A DNA stretch of 64,000 nt from Demequina subtropica (GCF_000971235.1 NZ_BBMB01000014.1:32050-96049); one strand, 5' to 3'; positions 16,242-25,499 are shown, counted from the first letter of the stretch. The notes: generated from the sequence alone by a model not told the origin. A program made the numbers and translations.

Positions 16242-17125
16242 CCGCCATCATCGAGGCCACGGACCTCAGCCGACGCTTCGGCGCCGTCCGTGCAGTCGAC
16301 GGCGTCACCTTCGCCGTCGAGGAGGGGAGCATCACGGGACTGCTGGGCCGCAACGGCGCCGGCAAGACCACGCTCATGAACCTCATCACCGGACAGGACT
16401 TCGCATCCTCCGGCACGGTGCGGGTCGACGGCGAGAACCCCGTCGAGAACGCGCGCGTGCTCACCCGCACGTGCTTCATCAAGGAGTCTCAGAGCTACCC
16501 GGACGCCTACCGCGGGCGCCACGTGCTCGCCATGGCCCCGCACTTCTTCCCGCGGTACGACGCAGCGCTCGCCGCGCAGCTGGTCGAGGACTTCGATGTG
16601 CCGGTCAACCGCATGGTGAAGAAGATGTCGCGAGGCCAGCGCTCCGCGCTCGGGGCCATCGTGGGAATCGCGTCGCGCGCCGAGCTCACCCTGCTCGACG
16701 AGCCGTACGCGGGCCTGGACGCCGTGGCGCGCCACGTCTTCTACGACCGCCTCCTCCAGGACTACGCCGAGCACCCGCGCACCATCGTGCTGTCGACGCA
16801 CCTCATCGACGAGGCCGCGGACCTGCTCGACCACGTGCTGGTCATCCACCAGGGTCGCCTCCTCATCGACGCCGCGACCGAGGACCTGCGCGGGACCGCC
16901 GCGACGCTCGTGGGGCGCGCGGCGGACGTCGAGGCCTTCGTCGCGGGCCGCGAGGTGCTGGGTCGCGAGTCGATCGCGGGCATCGCCTCCGCGACCGTCG
17001 CGGGGCTCGACGCGCAGGACCGGGCGCGCGCCGCATCGTCCGGGCTCGAGGTCGCCCCGGTCTCGCTCCAGCAGCTCATCGTGCACCGCACCGGTGCGCC
17101 CGTCCACGAGGAGGTGGCGTCATGA
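16238..17125 (+). CDS. ABC transporter ATPase of the GntR-linked operon (YtrB-like)
   Basis: A 295-residue cytoplasmic ABC ATPase. Walker A is GRNGAGKTT (about 38-46), the signature is the unusual MSRGQRSALG in place of LSGGQ, Walker B is LTLLDEPYAGLD and the switch His is in IVLSTHLIDEA. SRGQ signatures occur in the YtrB/BcrA-type transporters. The C-terminal 80 residues form an extra domain. It is encoded between regulator and membrane subunit with four-base overlaps on both sides. The function is likely export or resistance-type transport, induced when the regulator is relieved; the substrate is unknown. Confidence 0.9.
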   Translation: MTAIIEATDLSRRFGAVRAVDGVTFAVEEGSITGLLGRNGAGKTTLMNLITGQDFASSGTVRVDGENPVENARVLTRTCFIKESQSYPDAYRGRHVLAMAPHFFPRYDAALAAQLVEDFDVPVNRMVKKMSRGQRSALGAIVGIASRAELTLLDEPYAGLDAVARHVFYDRLLQDYAEHPRTIVLSTHLIDEAADLLDHVLVIHQGRLLIDAATEDLRGTAATLVGRAADVEAFVAGREVLGRESIAGIASATVAGLDAQDRARAASSGLEVAPVSLQQLIVHRTGAPVHEEVAS

Positions 17126-17862
17126 CCGCCCTCACCGCAGAGATCCCCGCTCCGCGCCGCATCGCGTCCGTGATGCGGATCCATGTGGCCAACCCGTGGC
17201 CCACCGCGATCCTGCCGTGGCTCGTGCTGTTCGGGGTCCACGGGATCACGTGGTCCATCTGGGCGCTCATCACGCACTACGCGGGCGACTCGCTCGAACC
17301 GGACGCGTTCCGCTACGCCGGCGGGGTGTCCTGGCTCGTCATCTACATGATGGTGATCGCGATCCAGGCCATGAACGCCGGGTTCCGCTTCGCGATGGGC
17401 TTCTCCGCCACGCGCCGCGACTACTACGCGGGCACCGTCGCGTTCTTCGCGGCGATGGCCGTGGTCTACGCGCTCGGCCTCGGGGTGCTCGCGATGGTCG
17501 AGCGTGCGACGGACGGGTGGGGCCTGGACGGTTCCTTCTATGCGCCGGCGTACCTCTACGACGAGCCCTACGCGGTGATCGCGTTCCACTACCTCGCGCT
17601 GTACCTGCTGTTCACGGCCATGGGCGCGCTCATCGGGGCGCTGTTCGTGAGGTGGCGCGCGGCGGGTCTGTACCTGTACTTCGCCGGGCTCGCGCTCGCG
17701 GTGGTGGCGTTCGTGTGGTGGGCGCTCGACGCGGGGGACTCGCTGGTGGCGTTCTTCCGCGACAACCCGATCGAGGTCGTGATGGCCTGGACGCTGCCGC
17801 TCAGCGCGGCGCTCGCGGCTCTCGGATGGCTGGTGATCCGCAGGGCGCCCACCCGCGCCTGA
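17122..17862 (+). CDS. ABC transporter membrane subunit of the GntR-linked operon
   Basis: A 246-residue membrane protein with about six predicted helices (around residues 28-50, 70-92, 108-128, 155-180, 185-205 and 218-238). It includes the short cytoplasmic motif FSATRRDYYAGT seen in other membrane subunits paired with YtrB-like ATPases. No binding protein is encoded, consistent with an exporter. ATG 17122 overlaps the ATPase stop (ATGA). A very strong terminator hairpin follows, so the operon is regulator-ATPase-permease. Confidence 0.85.
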   Translation: MTALTAEIPAPRRIASVMRIHVANPWPTAILPWLVLFGVHGITWSIWALITHYAGDSLEPDAFRYAGGVSWLVIYMMVIAIQAMNAGFRFAMGFSATRRDYYAGTVAFFAAMAVVYALGLGVLAMVERATDGWGLDGSFYAPAYLYDEPYAVIAFHYLALYLLFTAMGALIGALFVRWRAAGLYLYFAGLALAVVAFVWWALDAGDSLVAFFRDNPIEVVMAWTLPLSAALAALGWLVIRRAPTRA

Positions 17863-17890
17863 CCGGCCGCCGCCCCGCGCGGACACACGA

Positions 17891-17933
17891 ACGGGCCCGC
17901 GCATCGTCCCCCCTCGACGATGCGCGGGCCCGT
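17891..17933. terminator. Strong terminator built from an inverted pair of the iterated decamer
   Basis: An 18-bp perfect stem (17891-17908 with 17916-17933) with a 7-base loop ends the GntR-ABC operon. Each arm carries the iterated GACGATGCG core, in opposite orientations. Confidence 0.85.
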
Positions 17934-18172
17934 CGCGTCCCCCTCAGCGCCGCGAAAAGTGAGCATTCACATTCCGCGTGCCACCATGGTGACCTGGGAC
18001 GATGCCTCAGCGGTCCACATCACGGCTTCTGTTACGGAAACGTGACCCTGGCGTGCTTGTGAACCCTCACATTGTGAGCGCTAATATGCGAATGCACGGT
18101 GCCAACGTGGGCACCGTGGGGCAACGCGCTCGATCCGGCAACGATGCCGGGCAGGACAGGGAGGTTCTGGCA
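17934..18172 (+). promoter_or_regulatory. Control region of the sugar importer operon
   Basis: This 240-bp gap holds several LacI-family-like sites. TTGTGAGCGCTAATA (18072-18086) is half-identical to the classical lac operator and overlaps a good -10, TAATAT (18082-18087). GTTACGGAAACGTGAC (18031-18046) and GTGAGCATTCAC (17959-17970) are further imperfect palindromes. TTGTGA at 18057 is a possible -35. The LacI-type gene at 24476 is the likely regulator. The sites were found by eye. Confidence 0.5.
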
Positions 18173-19177
18173 ATGAAGAAGCGTTTTCTCACCAGCATGG
18201 CACTCACGGGGGCCGCGGCCTTCGCACTGACCGCATGCTCCTCGGACGGCGGCGACGCCGGCAGCAGCGGCGACGCATCCGGTGACGGCGGCAGCAGCGG
18301 CGACACCATCGTCGTCGGCTTCGCTCAGACCGGCTCGGAGTCGGGCTGGCGCTCGGCCAACACCGAGTCCATGAAGACCGCGTTCTCCGAGGAGAACGGC
18401 TTCGAGCTCATCTTCAACGCGGCCGACAACGACACCGCTGCGCAGATCGAGGCCGTGCGCGGCTTCATCAGCCAGGGCGTCGACGCGATCGTCATCGCGC
18501 CGATCGTCGAGGACGGCTGGGACGACGTGCTCCAGGAGGCCGCGGACGCGGACATCCCGGTGATCCTCGAGGACCGCACGGTCTCCGCATCGGACGACCT
18601 CTACGCGGCCTGGATCGGCCTCGACTTCGAGCAGGAGGGCGTCAAGGCGGGCGAGTGGGCCGCCGAGATGTACGGCGGCGAGGAGACCAAGATGGTGGTG
18701 CTCGAGGGCACCACGGGCTCGGCTCCCGCGAACGACCGCGCGACCGGCTTCGATGCGGCCATCGAGGGCACCATGATCGAGAAGATCGACTCGCAGACCG
18801 GTGACTTCACCCGTGACGGCGGCAAGTCCGTCATGGAGGGCTTCATCCAGAACTACGGCGTCGACAACATCGACCTGGTGTACGCGCACAACGACGACAT
18901 GGCGCTCGGCGCCATCGAGGCGATCAAGGCGGCCGGCGCGGTGCCGGGCGAGGACATCAAGATCATCTCGATCGACGCGGTGCACGACGGCATGCAGGCG
19001 CTCGTCGACGGCGAGATCAACTACATCGTCGAGTGCAACCCGCTCCTCGGTGACCTGGTCGCCGCGGCCGTCTCCGCCGTCGTCAACGGCGAGGAGGTCG
19101 AGGCGGTGCAGTACGTCGAGGACCTGGCGTTCGACCAGGCCGCGGCCGAGGCGGCGCTGCCGGACCGCAAGTACTGA
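18173..19177 (+). CDS. ytfQ: Sugar ABC transporter substrate-binding lipoprotein, YtfQ-like
   Basis: A 334-residue lipoprotein (lipobox LTAC, Cys20) with a Gly/Ser/Asp-rich linker and a type I periplasmic-binding fold. VGFAQTGSESGWRSANTESM, FISQGVDAIVIAPIVEDGWD, QTGDFTRDGGKSVMEGFIQ and VYAHNDDMALGAIEAIKAAG closely follow E. coli YtfQ, which binds galactofuranose. The substrate here may be galactofuranose or a related sugar. ATG 18173 is chosen for its signal peptide; GGGAGG lies 11 bases upstream. It heads a binding protein-ATPase-permease-permease operon with LacI-like sites in front. Confidence 0.93.
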   Translation: MKKRFLTSMALTGAAAFALTACSSDGGDAGSSGDASGDGGSSGDTIVVGFAQTGSESGWRSANTESMKTAFSEENGFELIFNAADNDTAAQIEAVRGFISQGVDAIVIAPIVEDGWDDVLQEAADADIPVILEDRTVSASDDLYAAWIGLDFEQEGVKAGEWAAEMYGGEETKMVVLEGTTGSAPANDRATGFDAAIEGTMIEKIDSQTGDFTRDGGKSVMEGFIQNYGVDNIDLVYAHNDDMALGAIEAIKAAGAVPGEDIKIISIDAVHDGMQALVDGEINYIVECNPLLGDLVAAAVSAVVNGEEVEAVQYVEDLAFDQAAAEAALPDRKY

Positions 19178-19212
19178 TCCTGCCGGGATCATGACCTTGT
19201 AGGCGCGGGCTC

Positions 19213-19250
19213 CCCCTGCGGGGGTCGGCTCAGGCCGGCCCCCGCAGGGG
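19213..19250 (+). terminator. Intra-operon hairpin after the binding-protein gene
   Basis: A 17-bp stem (19213-19229 with 19234-19250, one wobble) and TCAG loop lie between the binding protein and ATPase genes. Such hairpins often stabilise the 5' binding-protein message or partly terminate transcription so that the binding protein is made in excess. Confidence 0.7.
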
Positions 19251-19282
19251 TCCCGCGGCACCGAGCAGAAAGCTGCACCCTC

Positions 19283-20818
19283 ATGAATGCGGACACCGAC
19301 GTCCCTCCGATCGTCGAGATGCGCGGGATCACCATCCGGTTCCCCGGCGTGCTCGCCCTGGACAACGTCGACTTCACGCTGCGACCCGGCGAGATCCACT
19401 CGCTCATGGGCGAGAACGGCGCGGGGAAGTCGACCCTCATCAAGGCCCTCACCGGCGTCTACGCGATCGACTCGGGGTCGATCTCCATCGTGGGTGAGCG
19501 GCAGACCTTCTCCACCGCGGCCGATGCGCAGGACGCCGGCATCTCGACGGTGTACCAGGAGGTCAACCTCTGCGCGAACCTCAGCGTCGGCGAGAACGTC
19601 ATGCTGGGCCACGAGAAGCGTCGCAGCACCGGCATCGACTGGAAGGCGACGCACTCCGAGGCGGCTCGCCACCTCGCGAGCCTGGGCCTCACGCTCGACA
19701 CGCGGTCGATCCTCGCGAGCCACTCGATCGCCATCCAGCAGCTGGTCGCGATCAGCCGCGCGATGGTGCTCGACGCGAAGGTGCTCATCCTCGACGAGCC
19801 GACGTCGAGCCTCGACAGAGGAGAGGTCGAGCAGCTGTTCGGCATCATGCGCGACCTGCGCGACAAGGGCGTCGCGATCCTCTTCGTCTCGCACTTCCTC
19901 GACCAGGTCTACGAGATCTCCGACCGCATCACGGTGCTGCGCAACGGGGCCCTGGTGGGCGAGCACCCGATCGCGGAGCTTCCGCGCGATGCGCTCGTCA
20001 CCAAGATGATCGGTCGCGAGCTCGAGGACCTCGCCTCCATCGCGAGCACCTCGCATCGCGACATCGACCGCACCGGCACGCCGGTGGTGAAGGCGACCGG
20101 GCTGGGCAAGCGCGGCGTGCTGGAGCCCGCCGACCTCGAGATCTACGAGGGCGAGGTCGTGGGGATCGCGGGCCTCCTCGGGTCCGGGCGCACCGAGCTC
20201 GTCCGCCTCCTGTACGGCGCCGACCGCGCCGATGAGGGCACGGTGGAGGTGCATGGCAGGCACGTGCGTCTGCACCAGCCGCGCCAAGCGATCGAGCACC
20301 GCATCTCGCTGTCCTCGGAGAACCGCCGCGAGGAGGGTGTGGTCGCGGACCTCACCGTCGCGGAGAACATCGTCCTCGGGATGCAGGCGCGCCAGGGGTG
20401 GCTGCGCAAGATCCCCAAGAAGGACCAGGACGCGGTGGTGCAGGAGTACATCGAGGCGCTCGGGGTGCGCCCCGCGAACCCCAACGCGCTCGTGGGCAAC
20501 CTCTCCGGCGGCAACCAGCAGAAGGTGCTGCTCGCGCGCTGGCTCGCCACGGCGCCGGAGCTCCTGGTGCTCGACGAGCCCACCCGTGGCATCGACGTGG
20601 GGGCGAAGGCCGACATCCAGCGCAAGGTCGCCGAGCTGTCGGCCCAGGGCCTCTCCGTGATCTTCATCTCGTCGGAGCTCGAGGAGGTGCTCCGCATGGC
20701 GCAGCGCGTCGTGGTACTCAGGGATCGCAAGAAGATCGGCGAGCTCGAGGCGGCGACCACCGACCTCGACGACCTGATCGACTACATCGCCAACGCGGGT
20801 GAGGGGAGCGCGGCATGA
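19283..20818 (+). CDS. ytfR: Sugar ABC transporter ATPase with two nucleotide-binding domains, YtfR-like
   Basis: A 511-residue fused ATPase of the monosaccharide (CUT2) class. The first domain has Walker A GENGAGKST (about 44-52), VYQEVNLCANLSVGENVMLG, and Walker B VLILDEPTSSLD with VSHFLDQVYEISDR. The second domain has the degenerate P-loop GLLGSGRTE, signature LSGGNQQKVLLARWL and Walker B LLVLDEPTRGIDVG. This asymmetry is normal for RbsA/YtfR proteins. It energises the two permeases downstream; its stop overlaps the start of the first (ATGA). ATG 19283 follows a weak AGAAAG ribosome-binding site. Confidence 0.95.
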   Translation: MNADTDVPPIVEMRGITIRFPGVLALDNVDFTLRPGEIHSLMGENGAGKSTLIKALTGVYAIDSGSISIVGERQTFSTAADAQDAGISTVYQEVNLCANLSVGENVMLGHEKRRSTGIDWKATHSEAARHLASLGLTLDTRSILASHSIAIQQLVAISRAMVLDAKVLILDEPTSSLDRGEVEQLFGIMRDLRDKGVAILFVSHFLDQVYEISDRITVLRNGALVGEHPIAELPRDALVTKMIGRELEDLASIASTSHRDIDRTGTPVVKATGLGKRGVLEPADLEIYEGEVVGIAGLLGSGRTELVRLLYGADRADEGTVEVHGRHVRLHQPRQAIEHRISLSSENRREEGVVADLTVAENIVLGMQARQGWLRKIPKKDQDAVVQEYIEALGVRPANPNALVGNLSGGNQQKVLLARWLATAPELLVLDEPTRGIDVGAKADIQRKVAELSAQGLSVIFISSELEEVLRMAQRVVVLRDRKKIGELEAATTDLDDLIDYIANAGEGSAA

Positions 20819-21864
20819 CCGCCGTCTACAAGCATCGGCTGTTCTGGCCGATCGTCTCGCTGATCACGCTCATCGCGATCAACGCGATCGCGAGGCCGCA
20901 GTTCATCAAGATCACGATGCGCGACGGCGAGCTCTACGGGCCGCTCATCAGCATCCTGCGCGAGTCGGCGCCGCTCATGCTCGTCGCGCTCGGCATGACC
21001 ATCGTCATCGCCACCCGCGGCATCGACCTGTCGGTGGGCGCCACGATGGCGGTGTCCGGGGCCGTCGCGCTCACGATCATCGACGGCTCGGGCGACCCCG
21101 GCAACCTCGGCACGGTGCTCACCGCGTGCGTCGTCGCGTTGCTCGTGTCGTTGGTCCTGGGCGCCTGGAACGGCTTCCTCGTCTCGGTGGTGGGGATCCA
21201 ACCGATCATCGCGACGCTCGTGCTCATGCTCGCCGGACGCGGCGTCGCGCTGCTCATCACGGGCGGCTTCATCACCACGGTCAACTCGGAGCCGTTCGCG
21301 TTCATCGCGTCGGGCTACCTCGTCGCGCTGCCCTTCGCGTTCCTCATCGGCGTGGTCGCGATCGTCGTGATGTCGCTGGTGGAGCGGCGCACCGCTCTCG
21401 GCGTGCTCACCGAGGCGGTCGGCATCAACCCCGAGGCGAGCCGCCTCGCGGGCGTGCGCTCCCGCAGCATCATCTGGGGCGCGTACATGGTGAGCGGCGT
21501 GCTGGCCGGCGTCGCGGGGCTCATCTACGCCTCGAACATCAGGGCGGCCGACGCGAACGCGGCGGGCGTGTTCATCGAGCTGTACGCGATCCTCGCGGTG
21601 GTGCTCGGCGGCACCTCGCTCAACGGCGGCAAGTTCTCGATCGCCGGCACCGTGGTCGGCGTGCTCATCATCCAGACCCTCGAGTCGTCCATCCTGTTCC
21701 TCGGCGTCTCGTCGGCGCAGAGCCCGGTGTTCTTCGGCTTCGTGGTCGCGCTGGTGGTGGTGGTGCAGTCGCCGCGCATGAGGGAGGGCCTGGCCGCCCT
21801 GAGCGGCAGGATGCGATCACGCGGACCAGGGGCCCGCAACGACGACAAGGTGGAGGTGGCGTGA
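20815..21864 (+). CDS. ytfT: Sugar ABC transporter permease, YtfT-like
   Basis: A 349-residue membrane permease of the RbsC/BPD_transp_2 family with 8-10 helices. Family landmarks are LMLVALGMTIVIATRGIDLS, GAWNGFLVSVVGIQPIIATL, TEAVGINPEASRLAGVRSRS (coupling loop) and YAILAVVLGGTSLNGGKFSI. The N-terminal region faces the cytoplasm. It forms a heterodimer with the next gene product, as in the E. coli YtfT/YjfF pair. It overlaps ytfR by four bases and shares one base with the next gene (TGATG). Confidence 0.93.
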   Translation: MTAVYKHRLFWPIVSLITLIAINAIARPQFIKITMRDGELYGPLISILRESAPLMLVALGMTIVIATRGIDLSVGATMAVSGAVALTIIDGSGDPGNLGTVLTACVVALLVSLVLGAWNGFLVSVVGIQPIIATLVLMLAGRGVALLITGGFITTVNSEPFAFIASGYLVALPFAFLIGVVAIVVMSLVERRTALGVLTEAVGINPEASRLAGVRSRSIIWGAYMVSGVLAGVAGLIYASNIRAADANAAGVFIELYAILAVVLGGTSLNGGKFSIAGTVVGVLIIQTLESSILFLGVSSAQSPVFFGFVVALVVVVQSPRMREGLAALSGRMRSRGPGARNDDKVEVA

Positions 21865-22895
21865 TGGCCGCGATGACGACGGCGCGGCCCAAGAGCGGCC
21901 CGAGCGAGGGCAGGCCGTCCGTGGTGCAGACGTTCCTGAGCCGCCACGGCGGGATGATGCCGACCTTCGCGGCGGTGGCGATCCTGATCCTCCTGTTCAT
22001 CGGCGGCGAGATCTTCCTGCGCGGCGACTTCATCAAGCCGCTCACCATCTCGAACCTGCTGATCAACTACGCGTACCTGCTGGTCCTCGCGGTCGGCATG
22101 ACCTTCGTGATCCTCACGGGAGGCATCGACCTCTCGGTCGGGTCGGTCATGGCCTTCACCGGAATGCTCGGGGCCAAGCTCCTCGCGGACGGGCTGCCCG
22201 TCGGGATCGCCGTGCCCGCGATGCTGCTGGGCGGAGCCGCGATCGGCCTGTTCATCGGCATCCTGGTGCAGTACTTCGGGGTGCAACCGTTCATCGCATC
22301 GCTCGCAGGCCTGTTCCTGGGACGCGGGCTCGCCTTCATCGTGAGCCTGAACTCCATCAAGGTGGAGGACCCGGCGGTCCTGTGGCTCCAGTCGACCCGC
22401 ATCAAGGTGGGCGACTGGGTCATCACCCCGACGGGCATCATCGCGCTCATCACGGTGGCGATCGCGGCCTTCGTGCTGCATCTCACCCGGTTCGGGCGCA
22501 CCATCTACGCGATCGGCGGGTCCGAGCAGTCGGCGCGCCTCATGGGCCTCAAGGTGGGACGCACGAAGATCGCGGCGTACGTGATCTCCGGCACCTGCGC
22601 CGGCCTCGCCGGGCTGCTGCTCACGGCGTACTCGAACGCGGGCTACCCCCGCAACGGCATCGGCACGGAGCTCGACGCCATCGCCGCGGTGGTGATCGGC
22701 GGCACGCTGCTCACCGGCGGGCGGGGGTATGTGCTCGGGTCGATGATCGGTGTGTTCGTGTACGGCACCATCAAGACGATCATCAACTTCATGGGTGCCG
22801 AGCAGGCGTGGATGCAGATCATCGTGGGCTCGCTCCTGCTGCTCTTCATCGTGGTCCAGCGCGCGATCGTGGCGCGTGCGGAGGGTCGTCGTTAG
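21864..22895 (+). CDS. yjfF: Sugar ABC transporter permease, YjfF-like
   Basis: A 343-residue permease, paralogous to the preceding one. It has a longer hydrophilic N-terminus (about 35 residues) and then 8-10 helices. AVGMTFVILTGGIDLSVGSV, VQYFGVQPFIASLAGLFLGR, IGGSEQSARLMGLKVGRTKI (coupling loop) and AIAAVVIGGTLLTGGRGYVL are typical of YjfF. ATG 21864 overlaps the previous stop by one base. It is the last gene of the four-gene importer operon; the following ATPase gene has its own promoter. Confidence 0.93.
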   Translation: MAAMTTARPKSGPSEGRPSVVQTFLSRHGGMMPTFAAVAILILLFIGGEIFLRGDFIKPLTISNLLINYAYLLVLAVGMTFVILTGGIDLSVGSVMAFTGMLGAKLLADGLPVGIAVPAMLLGGAAIGLFIGILVQYFGVQPFIASLAGLFLGRGLAFIVSLNSIKVEDPAVLWLQSTRIKVGDWVITPTGIIALITVAIAAFVLHLTRFGRTIYAIGGSEQSARLMGLKVGRTKIAAYVISGTCAGLAGLLLTAYSNAGYPRNGIGTELDAIAAVVIGGTLLTGGRGYVLGSMIGVFVYGTIKTIINFMGAEQAWMQIIVGSLLLLFIVVQRAIVARAEGRR

Positions 22896-22938
22896 CCCTC
22901 TTCCAGCCACGTTGCACGCCGCACCTCGTCCTCGCCCC

Positions 22939-22950
22939 GATAATGGGCGC
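22939..22950 (+). promoter_or_regulatory. Likely -10 element for the second sugar ATPase gene (leaderless)
   Basis: GATAAT (22939-22944), one base from TATAAT, ends six bases before GTG 22951. This suggests an independent leaderless transcript within the cluster. Confidence 0.5.
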
Positions 22951-24474
22951 GTGGACGAGGTGCGGCCTTTGCTCGAGCTCACCGGCGCGACGGTGCGCTT
23001 CGGCGCCGACGCGGCGCTGGATCGCGTCGACTTCCGGCTCTACCCCGGCGAGGTGCACTCGCTCATGGGCGAGAACGGCGCGGGCAAGTCGACGCTCATC
23101 AAGGCGATCACGGGCGCGCTCGCGATGGACGAGGGCGAGCTGCGTCTCGCGGGAGAGAGGGTCTCCTTCGCGACGCCGCACGAGGCGCAGGCCTCCGGGA
23201 TCAGCACCGTCTACCAGGAGATCGAGCTCCTGCCCAACCTCTCCGTGGCCGAGAACGTCTTCCTGGGACGCGAGCCGCGCCGCGGCGGGGTCGTGTCCCG
23301 GCGCCTCATGCGCGAGCGCGCCGCGGCCGTGCTCGAGGACCTGGGCCTCACGCTCGACCCCGCCTCGCTCCTGGGCACGCACTCCGTGGCGGTGCAGCAG
23401 CTCGTGGCGATCGCGCGAGCGATCTCGGCGGACGTCCGCGTGCTGGTGCTCGACGAGCCCACGTCGAGCCTCGACCTCGACGAGGTCGCCGAGCTGTTCC
23501 GTGTGATCCGCGAGCTCAAGGCGCGCGGCGTCGCGATCCTGTTCGTGTCGCACTTCCTCGACCAGGTGTACGAGCTCGCGGACCGCATCACCGTGCTGCG
23601 CGACGGCGAGCTGGTGGGGGAGTACCTCACGGGCGAGCTGCTGCGCATCGACCTGGTCCAGAAGATGCTGGGCCGCGAGATCGGGGAGGTCCGCGCGCGG
23701 GGCCGCGTCTCCGAGGACGATGCCGAGGACGGGTCCGCGGCGGTGCTCCGTGCGCGCGGGGTGTCGGTCGCGCACGGCGTCGCCGGCGCCGACGTCGACC
23801 TCGCCGAGGGCGAGGTGCTCGGAGTCGCGGGGCTGCTCGGCTCGGGCCGCACCTCGCTCGCGCACGCGCTCACGGGCGTCGCGCACCTCGAGTCCGGCGT
23901 GATCCGCATCGAGAGCACCGACGCGCGCCTCGACTCGCCTCGCCACGCCATCTCGCTCGGCGTCGTCTACTCGTCCGAGAACCGTCGCCGGGACGGGATC
24001 GTCGCCGAGCTCAGCGTCGTGGACAACATCACGCTGGCGCTGCAGTCGGAGCGCGGCGTGTTCCGCCGCATCCCGCCAGCGCGCCGCCGCGAGCTCGCCG
24101 CGAGCTGGGTCGACGCGCTCGACATCCGGCCACCCGACCTGGACCGCCCCGTCGGGACGCTGTCCGGGGGCAACCAGCAGAAGGTCCTGCTCGCGCGGCT
24201 GCTCGCCCTGTCGCCCCGCGTGCTGGTGCTCGACGAGCCCACGCGCGGCATCGACGTCGGCGCCAAGGTCGAGATCCAGAACCTGGTGAGCGAGCTCGCC
24301 GACAACGGCATGTCGGTGGTCTTCATCTCCGCCGAGCTCGAGGAGGTGCTGCGGGTCGGCGACAGGGTCGCGGTCATGCGCGACGGCCGCATCGTCGAGA
24401 CGGTCGCGGCGGCGGACCTCACCACCGACTCGCTGCTCGCGCTCGTCGCGCAGCCGGGCGAGGGCGAGGACTGA
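22951..24474 (+). CDS. Second (orphan) sugar ABC transporter ATPase, CUT2 type
   Basis: A 507-residue two-domain ATPase, clearly a paralogue of the YtfR-like protein 2 kb upstream: GENGAGKST, VYQEIELLPNLSVAENVFLG, LVLDEPTSSLDLDE, the second P-loop GLLGSGRTS, LSGGNQQKVLLARLL and LVLDEPTRGIDVG are all present. It has no adjacent permease or binding protein of its own, so it may share the upstream permeases, act as an alternative energiser, or serve a transporter encoded elsewhere. The start is GTG 22951, directly after a likely -10 box. The LacI gene begins one base after its stop. Confidence 0.9.
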   Translation: MDEVRPLLELTGATVRFGADAALDRVDFRLYPGEVHSLMGENGAGKSTLIKAITGALAMDEGELRLAGERVSFATPHEAQASGISTVYQEIELLPNLSVAENVFLGREPRRGGVVSRRLMRERAAAVLEDLGLTLDPASLLGTHSVAVQQLVAIARAISADVRVLVLDEPTSSLDLDEVAELFRVIRELKARGVAILFVSHFLDQVYELADRITVLRDGELVGEYLTGELLRIDLVQKMLGREIGEVRARGRVSEDDAEDGSAAVLRARGVSVAHGVAGADVDLAEGEVLGVAGLLGSGRTSLAHALTGVAHLESGVIRIESTDARLDSPRHAISLGVVYSSENRRRDGIVAELSVVDNITLALQSERGVFRRIPPARRRELAASWVDALDIRPPDLDRPVGTLSGGNQQKVLLARLLALSPRVLVLDEPTRGIDVGAKVEIQNLVSELADNGMSVVFISAELEEVLRVGDRVAVMRDGRIVETVAAADLTTDSLLALVAQPGEGED

Positions 24475-24475
24475 C

Positions 24476-25495
24476 ATGGCGAAGCAGGGCAGCGCGAAGG
24501 CGGCGAACATCTTCGATGTCGCCCGCCTCGCGGGCGTGTCCCACCAGACCGTGTCCCGCGTGCTCAACGGCATGCCCAACGTCCGCCCCGCGACCAAGGA
24601 GCGTGTCGAGAAGGCGATCGCGCAGCTCGACTACAGCCCGTCGCCCGCCGCCCGCGCGCTCGTGACTCGCCGGACCCGGACCATCGGCCTCATCACCCCG
24701 AGCGCCGTGGACTTCGGGCCCGCGTCGATCGCGATGCACTTCAACCTGGCGGCGCGCGCGGCGCGCTACAGCGTCGACGCGGTGAGCACCATCGACAGCG
24801 AGCCGGCGGCCGTGCGCGCTGCGGTCGAGGGGCTCCTGCGGCAGCGTGTCGACGCGATCGTCGTGGTGGTCGCGTACTCGGGCGCGCTCGAGGTGGTGCG
24901 CGGGCTCGACCTCGCGATCCCCGTCGTCGCGGCGGCCTCGACCGCGCGCCGCGACCCGCGCATCGTCGCGATCGACCAGTACCGCGGCGCACGCTCCGCC
25001 GTGCAGCACCTCGCCGAGCTGGGGCACGAGCGGATCCTCCACCTCGCCGGTCCCGCGCAGGCCCCGGACGCCGCGGAGCGGGTGCGCGGGTGGCGGGACG
25101 AGCTCGCGGCGCGCCGATTCGAGGTGATCGAGCCGCTCCACGGGGACTGGACCGCCGCGAGCGGGCACCGACGGGGCCTCGAGCTCGAGGTCGCGCCGGG
25201 TGACGCGGTGTTCGTCGGCAACGACCAGATGGCGATCGGGCTGCTGTCCGCGCTGCGACAGCGCGGGCTGCGCGTCCCCGAGGACGTCAGCGTGGTGGGC
25301 TTCGACGACATCCCCGAGGCCGGCTACCTCAACCCGCCGCTCACCACGGTGCGCCAGGACTTCGAGGCGCTTGGGCGGCAGATCATGCAGAAGGTTCTCG
25401 TCGCGCTCGAGGAGCACGACGGGGAGACCTCCGACACCCCGCTGCCCACGCGGCTCGTGGTGCGCGAGTCGACCCGCGCGGTCGCGCCCCGGTAA
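24476..25495 (+). CDS. LacI-family transcriptional regulator
   Basis: A 339-residue repressor. The N-terminal helix-turn-helix FDVARLAGVSHQTVSRVLNG (about 13-32) and hinge LDYSPSPAARALVTRRTRTI are followed by a type I periplasmic-binding-like sensor domain, with VFVGNDQMAIGLLSALRQRG and VSVVGFDDIPEAGYLNPPLT near the C-terminus. It probably controls the sugar importer upstream through LacI-like sites at 17959-18087, responding to the imported sugar or a derivative. It is cotranscribed with the orphan ATPase. ATG 24476 follows that gene's stop at once. Confidence 0.94.
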   Translation: MAKQGSAKAANIFDVARLAGVSHQTVSRVLNGMPNVRPATKERVEKAIAQLDYSPSPAARALVTRRTRTIGLITPSAVDFGPASIAMHFNLAARAARYSVDAVSTIDSEPAAVRAAVEGLLRQRVDAIVVVVAYSGALEVVRGLDLAIPVVAAASTARRDPRIVAIDQYRGARSAVQHLAELGHERILHLAGPAQAPDAAERVRGWRDELAARRFEVIEPLHGDWTAASGHRRGLELEVAPGDAVFVGNDQMAIGLLSALRQRGLRVPEDVSVVGFDDIPEAGYLNPPLTTVRQDFEALGRQIMQKVLVALEEHDGETSDTPLPTRLVVRESTRAVAPR

Positions 25496-25499
25496 GCGG

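Noticed and set aside
16238..17125. Reading the SRGQ signature of the YtrB-like ATPase as an inactivating change
   Set aside because: SRGQ-type signatures are found in functional ATPases of this branch, and the Walker A, Walker B and switch histidine are intact.
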